Part shown: one piece after another, positions 45,908-56,944 of the stretch
How positions within the stretch are numbered: position 1 is the stretch's first letter
Layout: every line of letters begins with the position of its first letter
Source: Myotis daubentonii
Lineage: Eukaryota > Chordata > Mammalia > Chiroptera > Vespertilionidae
Assembly (NCBI RefSeq): GCF_963259705.1
Contig: NC_081849.1
Coordinates: 64,439,965-64,503,964 of the forward strand
Direction of reading: 5' to 3'
DNA length: 64,000 bases
Position numbers and translations under genes: made by a program
The notes under the pieces: model-generated
Told to the model about the DNA's origin: nothing
Seen by the model: only the letters and a program-made list of their open reading frames with translations
Database searches by the model: none

Positions 45908-45956
<49 letters not shown>
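45908..45956 (+). repeat. (GT)n microsatellite
   Basis: About 24 GT units between HOXA1 3' flank sequences; potential Z-DNA former. Confidence 0.95.
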
Positions 45957-45958
<2 letters not shown>

Positions 45959-46490
45959 GATACATAAGTGGGTTGTAGAGAAAAGTAACAAATATGGACC
46001 AGAACAATTCTGGAGGCTATGCTATGCCACAAACCAACCAGAAACAAACAGAAGGGGTGGGAGAAGATTCGGGGCCAAGGCATCTCCTGGACTATTTCTT
46101 GCATCTCTAAGCCCTTTCCAGCTGATACCTCTTGACAATTTAATGGAGGTTGAACTTGGGTGCAGGCAACTTCTCTCTCATTTATTCGCCCCCATTTATA
46201 GTTAAAAACAACAACAAGGGTATGTGTTGAATCTTACCTGCTCTATTTCTGTCTTCACATTTTAAGAACATATGTCTTTAACAGCAAGTAGCCCAACATT
46301 TGATTGTTCAAACAAGATGGCAGAAACATTCAACTGGGATTCAGTAATCCTGATGGCCTCAAAATAGAGGTCTTGGCTAGTAAACCAGAAGAGGAAAAAC
46401 ATAAGCCATATCCAGCCTGAAACAAATCACAGAGAATAAATGCGAGAGGGCAAAATCGAACCAGGAATTCAGAATTAAGAAGTGCATTGG

Positions 46491-46538
46491 GCCCTAACCG
46501 GTTTGGCTCAGTGGATAGAGCGTCAGCCTGCAGACTGA
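46491..46538 (+). mobile_element. Tailless Ves SINE head, 14-bp target duplication
   Basis: Only the first 48 bases of a near-consensus Ves SINE are present (from 'gccctaaccggtttggctca' to 'gcctgcagactga'). They are flanked by exact duplications AAGAAGTGCATTGG at 46,477-46,490 and 46,539-46,552. There is no pyrimidine region or A tail. The copy ends in the stretch corresponding to the tRNA anticodon loop region. Confidence 0.9.
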
Positions 46539-47133
46539 AAGAAGTGCATTGGCCTCCGGTTCTAAGCCACCCTGGTTTTACTCTGGGCTCCAATTCAGAG
46601 CCATCCACCTCTGGGTGCCTGTCTTTCTGATAAAATAAGAGGTTGGGTAATGGGTCCTTTTCAGTTCTGAGCATCTGGGTGTAAGCAGTCCTATGGAAGA
46701 ACTATTATGTTCTCTCAGAACTCAGGAGGGGAAAAAAGGCAGGCAAAATATAGGCTTATCTACAGCAGAGGGTCACCAAACTTAGCCGCCTAGTGAGTAG
46801 CTTATCTGATAGGGACTTGTTAACTTGTGTCCTTGTGTGTATTGAAAAAGCCACAGCATTTCTGAGAGTTAAGAGACATATTTCGCAGTCCCTTCCGATA
46901 TAAAGAAAGATGGTGTAATGTGCCAATTTCAAAATTTTAAAACAAGGTTTGTCTGTCATTCAAAATAGTAAATTAAAGACTCAGACTCCTAGAGCTTCTA
47001 CTGCAAAAATGATTATTCTTCAGGAAGAAATATGAACAGCAATGACCAGTTTTGCTTTGTTTTCCCAGACGTGCTCAGCCATCAGAAAAGCTTAATAAAT
47101 CCCTATTTAGTATGCATTTATGCAGTGATTACA

Positions 47134-47146
47134 TGAACTTTGACCT
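47134..47146 (-). promoter_or_regulatory. DR1 nuclear-receptor element candidate
   Basis: On the minus strand this is AGGTCA A AGTTCA, two half-sites spaced by one base. DR1 sites bind RXR homodimers, RAR/RXR, COUP-TF and HNF4-type receptors. It sits about 0.7 kb from the DR5 element inside the same repeat-free, conserved-looking block. The motif is exact; its use is not shown. Confidence 0.55.
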
Positions 47147-47836
47147 CTGGAGAGCTGTAGCAATTAGCTTCAGCGTCCAGCATCTTCTCCCGCCATTCCC
47201 CGCTGGCTTCCTTGGGTCTTCCTTTTTCATCTCAGTGATTCGTGTGCTAGGAGAGCGTAAAATTTTAAAGTTGCCTTTCCACCTGAGGTATTTGCTTTGG
47301 CACAGTTCAATTCCCCCTCTTCACCTCCCTCCTGTCTAAACAGCCATTTCAGATGGATATTGGGGCTCTGATTGTCGATATTACTCAAACGCAAATGGAT
47401 TTCAATTCAATCTTGCCCTGTACTTTCGCAAAGAAGATAAACTCTAATGGCCCAAAGAGCTTCATTTCATAGCTTGTGGCATCTGAAATAAATCGGATCC
47501 CTTCTGTCAGGCTAATTTAACGTTTTTTAAATATTCAATGTAATTTATTTTAAGTCAAATGAAACCTAGTGGATTGGCAGAAAGCTAACAGGAGGAGGCA
47601 GGAGAAGGGCAGCTGGAAGCTCCACTCCCTCCTCTCCCCCCCCCCCAAAAAAAAGAGCCAGGAAGGGAGATGAAAGTGCTTTAACTTTCTAGTAAACACT
47701 GTTTAGCAAAAGAATAATAGGAAAGTTGCCCCTTTCCCAAAGAGGGATGGAACTATAATTGTTGCCTTCAGCGGAGAGCTCAGATAAACCGCTGGGACTC
47801 ATTCTAAAGTGACCCATCACTGCATTCATCTCTTCT

Positions 47837-47853
47837 TGAACTTTCGGTGAACC
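47837..47853 (-). promoter_or_regulatory. DR5 retinoic acid response element, HOXA1 3' RARE
   Basis: On the minus strand this reads GGTTCA CCGAA AGTTCA, two direct half-sites separated by five bases, the arrangement bound by RAR/RXR heterodimers. It matches the known mouse and human Hoxa1 3' RARE and lies about 3.3 kb downstream of the HOXA1 stop codon, the expected place. It is the best-characterised direct retinoic acid input driving early HOXA1 induction. Sequence and position agree, so confidence is high. Confidence 0.93.
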
Positions 47854-48473
47854 TGAGATTAAACAGGGGTGAGCAGCTAAGCAGTTTGTTGTTAGCAGCC
47901 TTTTCAACAACCCTTTCAGACTGAGTAAATATTGATCGGTTGGAATCTGATTGCCCCAGAGGAAAACACCACAGCATCTGAATAGCCTCCAAAAGTAAAC
48001 TTTCAAAGGTGAAGCTGAGAACAGACTTCAGAGCCATGGCAGGATCTCAACGCAGCCTGGTGTGGGGACTCCCAGAATTTGGGGAGTACTTAAGTGTGAT
48101 GTGAGCGGAGAGAGGAAAAAACATTTGAAAACTGGAATTTGATATTGCCTTTATCCCAAGTCCCTAACTGAGACCCTTGTCCTTTTTAAATCTATCAATA
48201 AAATGTTATTTTCTGTTTTTCCTCTTTTGTCATTTCAGTTACCATAGCTGTCGTTTTTCAAGATGCTAACTATGCTCCTCAGAGACCAAAACAGAAAAAG
48301 AGAGACCTTGAAATAGAATGTGTTAAGCGCCTTTGATTTAATCGATTGGGACAACTACAAAGATACAAATGTTTTTCTTGTTGAAAGGTATATTAATGTT
48401 TCCTAAATGTGTTGCTTATTAACTGATTTATTCCACGACCTATAAAAGGCTTGGGATGTTTAGCCATAATTTA

Positions 48474-48479
<6 letters not shown>

Positions 48480-48527
<48 letters not shown>
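48480..48527 (+). repeat. (CT)n microsatellite
   Basis: About 24 CT units in the HOXA1 3' flank, 0.6 kb from the DR5 element. Confidence 0.95.
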
Positions 48528-48529
<2 letters not shown>

Positions 48530-48530
<1 letters not shown>

Positions 48531-50030
48531 CATTAAAACCAGTACCTTAAAGATTGGAATCTCCAGGATTCCAGCCGGTTGGGCCCAGCTTTTAGATATT
48601 GAAATCTCGGCAGTGGCATGCAAATGACACTTTAACACATTAAAGTATTTGGAACCCAGCCATCTGTTTTGCTGTGTGGCCTTACACTAATAAACAAAAG
48701 ATACTGTATAAGGGAGGGGGGATGAAAGAAAGAGTTGGCTCACTTTGAAGTTCTCACCCATCCACTTGAATCTTTTAGAAGCAACCCCAGAACCCAGGAG
48801 CCGAGGGAGGGCACAGGGTGCCCTTGATATGGCCGCAGCAACTATGCCTGCAAAGGCCAGGCTTTTCCCCTTTGACCGGGAGGTACAGGAAATCTCATAG
48901 GTGCTCTAGGAGGCCTGTGAATTTCACGTTTTTGTAGGATTCCCTCCCACAGACTCCCAGCCCATCCTTTGTAAAACAGCCTTTGGGGAGGAAGGAAGTC
49001 ATATGTCTGTATTTGTTTGGGATGCTGCAAATGTTCTGCTCTATCCTGGGGCTTACTTAAAGCCTCTAAAATTGTGTGAAAGTGAAGGAAAATTGGTAAG
49101 CAGTGTAGGAGAGCCACTTGGAACTCTTTGATTTGTTGGCTTCCTCTGTTGGAGAAACACATGTCTTGGTTGGAAGCAACTTGAACAGTGAAAGACTTCA
49201 GGGCGGCTTCCACAAGTTATCCTGGAAGAACCTGTTGAGCCCAGAGAAGAAAATCACTACTGTTTTCCAGGGTTATGTGACATGGGATGAAGAACTGAAG
49301 ACCCATTACAGCCAAGATGGCTGTGAAATCAAATCTTAATGTGATGGGAATGAGATGTATAACTTAGAGGGGATGGTAGGAGGTGGGGGGTGGCAGGAAG
49401 GGATAGATAGACAGGACGAATGGGAGGAGGGATGTAAAGGTTTACTGAAAACAGACCACACTCAATTTAAAGGGTGGAATATATCGGAGCGCCAACAATC
49501 CAAAAAGAAGGAAGAAGCGTGGGCTGGGGTCCCCATCCTCAAATAGCTTTATACTGGAGCTAATTAAATGTGAATCTCTTAATTCTTGGTTCACTGATGT
49601 GAGGAAAGACTGACTGAAGAGTTTCAGCTTTTAATGGGGGTTCTGTTTATATACACGTCAGCATTCAGTTGGAGGTGAAAAGGTTAGCACTTGACCCAGG
49701 AAGTACCCATGTTGGTTTCAAAAATAGAACTGCTTTATAAAATTCTTCACCAGTTTTTCCATTATGAACTTTGATTATATTAAGGGGACTACTGTTATTT
49801 TAAAGAAAACCAACCTATTATGGACATTGGTTAGGTGCAATTACCCTCTTAGGGGAAGCTTCAATTACATAGTGGAAAGCACTTCTTCTTTTTTTTTCTT
49901 TTTTCTTTTTTCAAAAGAAAAGTCCCATCTCTTTGAAAATGCACACCGTCCTTCTCTCCTTCCCCACACAAAATGACTCAACTTTGTAAGAACCAACAAA
50001 CTGTAGCCAAGCCAAATACACGGATCCTTA
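48530..50030. other. HOXA1 3' flank, no gene recognised
   Basis: Repeat-free sequence between the CT repeat and the presumed HOXA1 3' end. Open frames of up to 123 codons have no recognisable family. Confidence 0.5.
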
Positions 50031-50034
50031 AGCA

Positions 50035-51190
50035 TACCTGAAACGTGAATATATTTATTACAGACATCTTAAGACCCGTAAACTCTGCTCTGGATCACAT
50101 CACTCCAGGATCTCAGAGCTGCTCATGATTGTACAGGAAAGGGGGAATATTGTAGGCTCACAAAGGATAACTGATAGAACTCAGTGTGGTACTTCAGGGA
50201 CACCAAAACATTGTGCGACATGCAAAAGACTATTCACGAATCACACAAAATATACATTCATTGTGCCATCCATCACATTAACAATTGAGCTGAAAATACA
50301 TCCTATCCAGCTAAGATAACTGAGGAAGGAAGAGGCTGGTTTGACTAATACCTTTAGGTTCTAAATAGAGTGTGGCCAGAGAAACAAGAAAGGGTTTGGG
50401 GATGGGGAGAGACTGAAGCACAGGCAGCAAGGTTTCTGAACCTTGTGGTCTGCAGGCCTTCTTAACTCACTGAAAGAACAAATCGAGGCTACCCTCCGAG
50501 GCATCTGATTGAGTTTAAATGAGGGCTTTTATTTTTAACCTATCATCACATATAAAATTGTACCAGCTTTGAGAGTTTGCCCACCCTGTTTGAATCACTT
50601 AATCTAAACATTTCTAGAAAATCTGTATAAAGATAAATCTCTCAGGACAAAGTATTTACAACCAGCAAACTCACACACAAGAATGAATTAAATTAAAAGG
50701 TGAATTCATTGTGTAAACACGCCCATAGTGCATCTCTTCTCATGAGCTCCTGGGCTCTCTCCTTTCTCTTTACCCCACTTTGAGGACAAAGTAGGGGAGT
50801 TCTGTAAATATACAGATAGATAAAAGATGGGAGGCCTCCCTTTGGCATGTTTCTGCTGGCAAAGGAGACAATTCTCCAAAGGGCATCTAAAAGGAACAGT
50901 AGGATCTGTGGAAATCTCCTAAAAGTAGGGGCCCTCAGAAAATTGGTGCGGGCACCCCATCTGCATTAAGAAGTTAACACACACACCCCTCCCTCCCCAA
51001 TCAAGCACCTAGTCCAGAATTCTCAGTAAACACATTATCCTGCCCAGGAGCGTCCCAGATAGGATCAGAAAGAAAGAGAGAGACTGCAAATGGAAAGGAA
51101 GATAAGCTAAGAATGTGCTTTGAGTAAGAAGTCTCAGCCCGAGGAGTCAGAAGCCTGGGCCGAGGAGTGGAGTTTAGGGCTGGGCGGGCC
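50035..51190 (-). other. HOXA1: Probable HOXA1 3' UTR
   Basis: Downstream of the HOXA1 stop the minus strand is AT-rich, without open frames or repeats. A minus-strand AATAAA signal lies at 50,054-50,059, which would give a 3' UTR of about 1.1 kb, a plausible length for HOXA1. The true end is not determined; other signals may be used. Confidence 0.45.
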
Positions 51191-52655
51191 TCAGTGGGAG
51201 GTAGTCAGAGTGTCGGAGGTAGAAGACCCCGGGGAAGGAACGCAGGGCGACGAGCTGGACTTCTCTGAGGACTCCTCGGCCTTCTCCTCGCTTCCCGGCG
51301 GGGTGGCGGGAGAGATGGGCAGGAGGCCCTCCTTCTCTCGTTTCTTCTGCTTCATTCGGCGGTTCTGGAACCAGATCTTCACCTGGGTCTCGTTGAGTTG
51401 CAGGGACGCGGCGATCTCCACCCGGCGGGCGCGCGTCAGGTACTTGTTGAAGTGAAACTCCTTCTCCAGCTCCGTGAGCTGCTTGGTGGTGAAGTTGGTG
51501 CGCACTGCGTTGGGTTGACCGGCGTAGCCGTACTCTCCAAGTTTCCCTGGGGGGGGAAGCGATGAGAGAAAAAGGTAAATATTTAACAATCCATAGGAGA
51601 GCCCCTGTAGGTTCAGAGCAATATTCAGGTAAGGGGGAGATCGAGAATTTCTCCACACACCCCGGGCTGGGGAGGGTGAGTGATGAGGTGTAAAGTGTTC
51701 ATCTGAAGTCAACCATTAGTGTGGTCAGACCGGTGATGAATGGAGCCCAGAGATATTACCAGAACAGCCCCACGCACGCACACCTACCCACTTCCTACTT
51801 CCAGAATCTCTCCATCTCAGCCCCTCTGCAAACACCACAGTCCCAGGGGCTCCTTCGCCTCAACACACACCTGGGCAATCCCCCAATGCCCTACAACACC
51901 GGTGGGAAGCAAGTATTTTTAAAAGACAATTTATTAATTGTCCTTGGAAACTAAGCATACTAACTCCTTCCAGAATCATCACGGACCATCCGCGAATGGC
52001 AAGACTGACCTGTTTTGGGAGGGTTTCTTTTTACTTTCATCCAGTCAAAGGTCTGCGCTGGAGAAGAGGTCTCTGGTGCCGGGGAGCGACAGGCTTCTTG
52101 GTGGCTGGCGTGGAGAGGGGACAAGGAGTTATTATACGTGGCCAGGGCCAGGCTCTGGTGCTCTTGTCCATATGAGTGGTGAATGTACTGAGGCGATCCC
52201 ACCGCGCCCCCGGCATAACCCTGGTGGTGGTGGTGATGTTGGACCATGGGAGATGAGAGATTTCCAGAGTAAACAGCGGGAGCGCACGAGGGGTACCCCC
52301 CACTTACTTCTGCTTCCTGATTTAAGGTGTACGGGCTGTAAGGCGCGCCGAAGTTCTGCGCGCCATAGCTTGGACCACAACTCGAGTGGGAGTAGGACAC
52401 CCCCAGGTTCCCAGGAGTCTGGTAGGTGGCCGGCTGGGGGTGGTGATGGTGGTGGTGGTGGTGGGGCGAGCTGATCTGCACCCCCCTGCCCACTAGGAAG
52501 CGGTCGTCGCCGCCACAGCTGTTGGCACTGACCGCGCACGACTGGAAAGTTGTAATTCCATGGTCTGCGGGATAGGCTCGCGCGGAGCAGGTCCCCGAGT
52601 CGCCCCCGCTGAGGATGGGGTATTCCAGGAAGGAGCTCATTCTTGCATTGTCCAT
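51191..52655 (-). CDS. HOXA1: Homeobox protein Hox-A1, two coding exons
   Basis: Hox-A1 is a nuclear homeodomain transcription factor that patterns hindbrain rhombomeres, inner ear and cranial neural crest, binding DNA with PBX and MEIS partners. Coding exon 1 is 52,655 down to 52,010 and exon 2 is 51,546 down to 51,191; the intron has GT at 52,009-52,008 and AG at 51,548-51,547 after a C-rich tract. Joined length is 1,002 bases, giving 333 residues (human 335). The start gives [13 protein letters not shown], the family N terminus. Visible parts are an eight-histidine run (human about ten), a second five-histidine run, the PBX-binding hexapeptide FDWMK near residues 203-207 and the homeodomain at about 227-286 with [10 protein letters not shown] in helix 3. 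The C terminus is serine-rich and ends TSDTLTTSH. Splice phases and reading frame are intact. It lies 3' of HOXA2 in the same orientation, as expected for the 3' end of the cluster. Near certain. Confidence 0.98.
51547..52009 (-). other. HOXA1: HOXA1 intron
   Basis: The 463-bp intron interrupts a glycine codon (phase 1) just after the hexapeptide region. Donor is G/GTCAGT and the acceptor follows a short C-rich tract ending CCCAG. Frames running into the intron from either exon end in stops, so it must be removed to join hexapeptide and homeodomain. Confidence 0.9.
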
Positions 52656-52900
52656 CTGTCACTGAGTGACCGGGTCCTGCGAAGCCCTAGGTGACCGTGC
52701 CAACTTTCTCACTTCCTCCATGGGGCCGGAGAAGAAAAATGATATGAATGTACAGTGCGCAGGAGGGGGGGGGGGGGGCGGGAGGGCGGAGGGCGCTGCG
52801 AGGGGCACGTGACGGCGGCAGCCAATGGCGGAGCCTCCTGCGAAAGTTTGCTGGCTCCCGCGGTGATGGATCACCGTTTCAGTGGCATTTAAATCCCCGG
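52656..52900 (-). promoter_or_regulatory. HOXA1 5' UTR and promoter region, possibly bidirectional
   Basis: Upstream of the HOXA1 start codon the sequence is CpG-rich. It contains a G-run (14 G) at about 52,765-52,778 followed by three more G-triplets, an E-box CACGTG at 52,806-52,811, a CCAAT box on the plus strand at 52,822-52,826 and a PBX/HOX-type TGATGGAT at 52,864-52,871. In other mammals HOXA1 and the antisense lncRNA HOTAIRM1 share this promoter. No transcription start can be fixed from sequence alone. Confidence 0.55.
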
Positions 52901-55569
52901 CGCTCCTCTGTCCGGGTGACGCGCAGTCGCCCCCCCAGGCAGCCCGGGCGGCGGCCGCAGCTGCGGTGGCTGCGAGGGCAGATCCCGGGCGCTGGGGCGA
53001 AGGGGAGCACAGGCTGCCTTCTGCGCGCCGGCTCGCTCGCCCCCCCTCCGGGAGGTGGGGGCTGGGAAGCACCCCCTCCCTCCCCGTGTCCGCCCCCCTC
53101 CCCGCCGCGCACAGAAAAAGGAACTGACGAGAGGTGAGAAGGGAACAGGGCTCCGCGCCCTCCCGGGTGGGGACTCAGGGGGCGGGAGCTCGGGTCGCGC
53201 CGAGCCGGAAGGGCAGGATCCCAGCCAGGCTCCCCGGGAGCGTGCACAGCTCTGTCCCTGCCGCGGTGCCTCGGGGCGGTGAGGGGCGCAGAGCCCGTGG
53301 CGAGGACTGGGCTGGGCCACCAGCTCTCCAGGCCCCAGTGAAGAGGAGAGTTCCCAGGGGGCTGGCTTGGAGGAACCGGTGCGGGTGGAGGAGACATGGG
53401 CAAGAAAAGAAACTTCCCTTCTCCACGAGGGTCTGGGAAGCCCCCTCCCTCCACCCACCTCCCCCACACTGAGCCTCGGAGCCGCACCGGAGCTTCTGTA
53501 ATTTGATGCCCCGCAGCCGGGGGAGCCCGCGGAGCCGCGGCGGCCGAAAAAGGCCGGGGCTGGCGGGGCTCACCGCCCGCCCTCTCTCCTCGCTCTCCGC
53601 CCCTTTCTCCTCCCCACTCAGCTCTGCTCTGGGAGCCAGCCCTACGCGATCCCGAGCAGCGCGGCCGCTGGATTTTGAGGGGAAGGAGGCGGGGGAGAGA
53701 GATGACGCGAGCAGACGTGGCCTGCGTGGGGGCCGGGCCGTGCGCTGCAGGCCATCTGCCGGCCCCGCTGGACCCAGGAGCCTGCGCTTTGGGTGGGGGC
53801 CTCAAAGGCGGGACCACAGGTCCCACAAAGTACGCTGACCACCGCCTCCTCCGTTTCTCGCTTTCTTAGGGAGGGACGTTAGGAGTTGGTAGAGCTTCCT
53901 TTATTCAGCCCCCCTCCCCCCCCTATTCTACAGCACGTCTGTAGTGGGGATGTGGGCTGGCAGGTGGGAGGGGCGGCGGACAGATGGCTGATGGTAAATG
54001 GGACATTTTCTTCTCCCAACACCACCTCCTCCGCTTTGTAACTGACGTAGTTAGTTCCTTGTGTGAACCTCCGAGGCTTTCCCTAGAGAGACGAGTGCAG
54101 ATCTGAGCGTCATCCCAGGCCAGGGGTCCTGTTCTCCATCACCCCCATCCTACGCTGATGCTGACGGGTCGTTAATTGCTGTTTACTATTAGGTTTCGCG
54201 TCGACCCTTGGCTTGTAGAGAGAAAGGGCCGAGCAGAGGCCGCGAATTGATGCCTTCTTAGGCGAAAGAAATCCAGAGGGCATCCGGGACGCTTTGCAGC
54301 CACTGATGTATAGGTTTTACTCTGACCATGTTTACCTCATCAGAGCCCGACAGATAAAAATTACCTGAGGCGTGGATGTGGGGGTCCCACGCCCCTCTAG
54401 CTTCCCCTCCCCGGCTAGAAGAAAGAAGTTTTGCTTAAGGCAGGCCCATTTCAAAGGTGTTAGTGAACCTTTCGGGTTTCTGCGTTCTGTTCTCCACGTA
54501 CAGAGGTTTCCCCAAACCTGTCCCCCCAGAAGGGAACACTTGCGGACATTTGACTATGGACTCCCTTCAGGAGCAAAGAAACATTTCCCCTAAACATTTC
54601 CTTTGGGAAAGGTATTTCCATGTGGCCTTTGACCCATCCCCAATCGCGGTTAAGAGGGCGCTCAGGCAGGCGAAGTCACTCCTGCCCCATTTCAGCGCCA
54701 GGGGAAAGTCATCCTGGAGGAGGGACTAGGCAAGGCGGCCCTCCTGGAGGAGGCTTCCTTGGTAGCGCCAAGGCCTGCAGCGCTGGGGAGGGAAGGGGCT
54801 CCGGTGGGGGAGGAGGCGGGACGGAGGGGGGTTGTGCTGGCTTTGCGCGGGCGATCTGCTCTCCCAGCCGAAGCTCCAAGCTCGTGGGTACCTTCTGCCC
54901 CTTGGCCTCCTCTCTGCGCCTTTCCTGGCCTTCAAGGCCCCGGGTTGACGCGACCCCCTGGGCCGCAGGGCTTGTGCCACAAAGCCATCCCGGGACACCA
55001 CCGGCCTCCTCCTTCTGCGAGCTCTCTGCTCCACGCCCCTCTCTCCCTCCCTGCGCGGCACTTCTCAGGGCCAGCAGGGGTGGGTGCATGTCTTGGCACC
55101 GCAGGCTGGCACTGGCACACGGGCAGGCACGCGAGCGGGCGGCCCACCCGCCTCCGCGCACAGCCCCACGCAGGCCCGGCTCGCGCGGCCCAGCCGGCTC
55201 CGCCCCGGCTGCCGCCCTGCGCGCTCCTCTCCCCGGAGCGGCTCACAAAGACGGCCTCCCTGGCCCCGAGCCCGCAGGCTTCCGTAGCTCCGGCCCTTCC
55301 CCACCCCCACAAAGTCCTGGGGCGCCTTCCGCCGGCGGCGAGACCCTCAGTCCTCCCGGCAAGTACCGGCGCCCCCGGACTCGGACTCGAGCGCAGGTCC
55401 CTGTGAACGCCCAGGGAGAGGGGGTGCCAGGCGAGTTTGGTCGCTATTTAAAGGACCGCCAGCCAGCGGCTCCAAGCGCCTCTTTCGGGCTCTTCCCCTC
55501 GGAAGGGAAGGAGCGAGGAGCAGGCCAAACGCCGCCCGCCGAGGCCGCGAGCTGCTCACGGCACCCGCG

Positions 55570-55775
55570 GCTCAGCCAAGCCGTTGTTTTAAACGAGCAA
55601 TAAAAATGAATTATGACTAAACGCCTTCTAACTTAATGCTTTCGGACGGGGATCCCCGGCAAATACGTAAGAGGATTTTTATTTGTGCATGTGTTCCTGC
55701 AATTGATCTCTTTGATGACATTCTCATTCATAGAAAGCGTTTGATTTATGAGCGTAGGACGAATCGCAACCAGCA
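55570..55775. promoter_or_regulatory. Candidate conserved non-coding element, HOXA1-HOXA2 intergenic
   Basis: An AT-rich island directly beside GC-rich DNA. It includes GCAATAAAA (CDX/posterior HOX-like) near 55,598, then TGAATTATGA and GCAATTGATC near 55,700. Such AT-rich homeodomain-site clusters are typical of Hox intergenic enhancers. Conservation was not computed. Confidence 0.35.
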
Positions 55776-56756
55776 GAGAGGCTCAGCCCAGGCCGCTGCC
55801 CGGCAGCCCCGCGCCGCGCGGCGCGGACGGCAGGAAACCCGCCGGGGTCCTCGCCAGCCTCCGCCGCCACCGGGATTTAGGAGGCCACAGGGTGGGGGAA
55901 GGTAGGGAGCAAACCCCTGGAGAAAGATCCCGATTTCATCATAACTTACAAGCCTGCGCTCTTAGGAGCCGCGCTCTTAAACCAACCCGCCCCCACACAT
56001 GTTGCTCTGCGTTTTCTCACGGTGAGGAGCCGCCTGCACCGAGCTCGGGAAGAGAAGCACAGACGTGGGGAGACATGAGCCGGGGCGGGGGGCAACAGAA
56101 CCACCCGGGAACATACCCCCGTTCACATTTTATTGATATTTCATTGAAAGTGCTTGTACGCTTTCTCTCTCTAGGCTACTTAATTGATAACCTAGGGTGC
56201 AGAAACACTTGGTTTTCCATCTCAACTGGCTAACCTGACTTCAAAGCTTTAATGCCCCATTATTTGCCATGTAAACAGATTTAAGAATGAAATACTGATT
56301 TTTCTGACCCTGAAAAAATAATAAAAAGAATCCTCGAATGACTGAACCGGAGGGCTGGAAAGAAGCCTTTCTGAAGTGTATTTTCCAGCCAGTGACCATC
56401 ATTTTTTTTATGTTGTTGTTTTTTTCTCCTCCCTCTGTCTTTTAGGACTGTTTGCTGGACCCATCCACAGCTGGGAGACTAATCAGCCATACTGAAAATG
56501 TTCGACATGGGTGGGGGAGGGGGGAATGTAGCTGTTTGAAACAAACGTGTATAAATAAATGAATTGTTGACCTGGAGATTGGTAGCTTGTTCAAGAAAGT
56601 CCATGTCCCTGGAGTTGGGGGTTTCTGTAGGCACTTTATTGCTCTACTTTCTAAAGCTTGGGCTGGGCCCAACTCTGAGGCTTCCTCATCCTGTTTCTCT
56701 GACCAAGTTACATCTATGGCTTGAACCTCTACAATGAAAAAACAAATCCATTCCCC

Positions 56757-56769
56757 TGAAAGAAAGAAA

Positions 56770-56822
<53 letters not shown>
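56757..56822 (+). repeat. (GAAA)n microsatellite
   Basis: About 15 GAAA units just downstream of the presumed HOXA2 3' end. Confidence 0.95.
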
Positions 56823-56823
<1 letters not shown>

Positions 56824-56944
56824 CTTCTCAGATGCCCTAACCATTTTCTGGATTTCTTTTCTGATGCCGTCTATTGAAAATTTTGAACATGCCCCCTTAA
56901 TAAATATATTAAAATTGAAAAAGAAGATGAATTGTGACCAGAAT

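Larger units (their letters stand above)
45160..47030. other. HOXA1 3' flank, nearly repeat-free
   Basis: Contains the GT repeat and the tailless SINE head. A PBX/HOX-type TGATTGAT lies at 45,672-45,679. No gene is recognised; weak MIR/L2-like text is possible at 46,560-46,680. Confidence 0.5.
47030..47900. promoter_or_regulatory. Candidate HOXA1 3' enhancer block
   Basis: A repeat-free stretch with no coding potential that contains the DR1 and DR5 elements and several homeodomain-type AT cores (CAATTAG, CTAATTTAAC). Its position matches the retinoic acid-responsive 3' enhancer of Hoxa1. The extent given is approximate and judged from composition, not alignment. A C/A homopolymer run lies at about 47,634-47,655. 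Confidence 0.6.
52850..56900 (+). ncRNA. HOTAIRM1: Expected HOTAIRM1 locus between HOXA1 and HOXA2
   Basis: HOTAIRM1 is a retinoic acid-induced myeloid lncRNA transcribed opposite to HOXA1 from the shared promoter, ending just before the HOXA2 3' end. The interval here has the same placement and size. It is free of interspersed repeats, very GC-rich at 52.9-55.6 kb and then AT-rich and conserved-looking at 55.57-56.3 kb. Long open frames in the GC-rich part match no family I know and look compositional. Exon borders cannot be drawn from the sequence by eye, so this is a positional call. Confidence 0.4.

Noticed and set aside
52879..53826. 315-codon minus-strand open frame upstream of HOXA1
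   Set aside because: Proline/glycine/arginine-rich CpG-island frame without family resemblance; it lies in the promoter region.
54620..55603. 327-codon open frame upstream of HOXA1
   Set aside because: GC-rich, stop-poor sequence with no known domain, and overlapping frames are open on the other strand too. It lies in the HOTAIRM1 interval, which is non-coding in other mammals.
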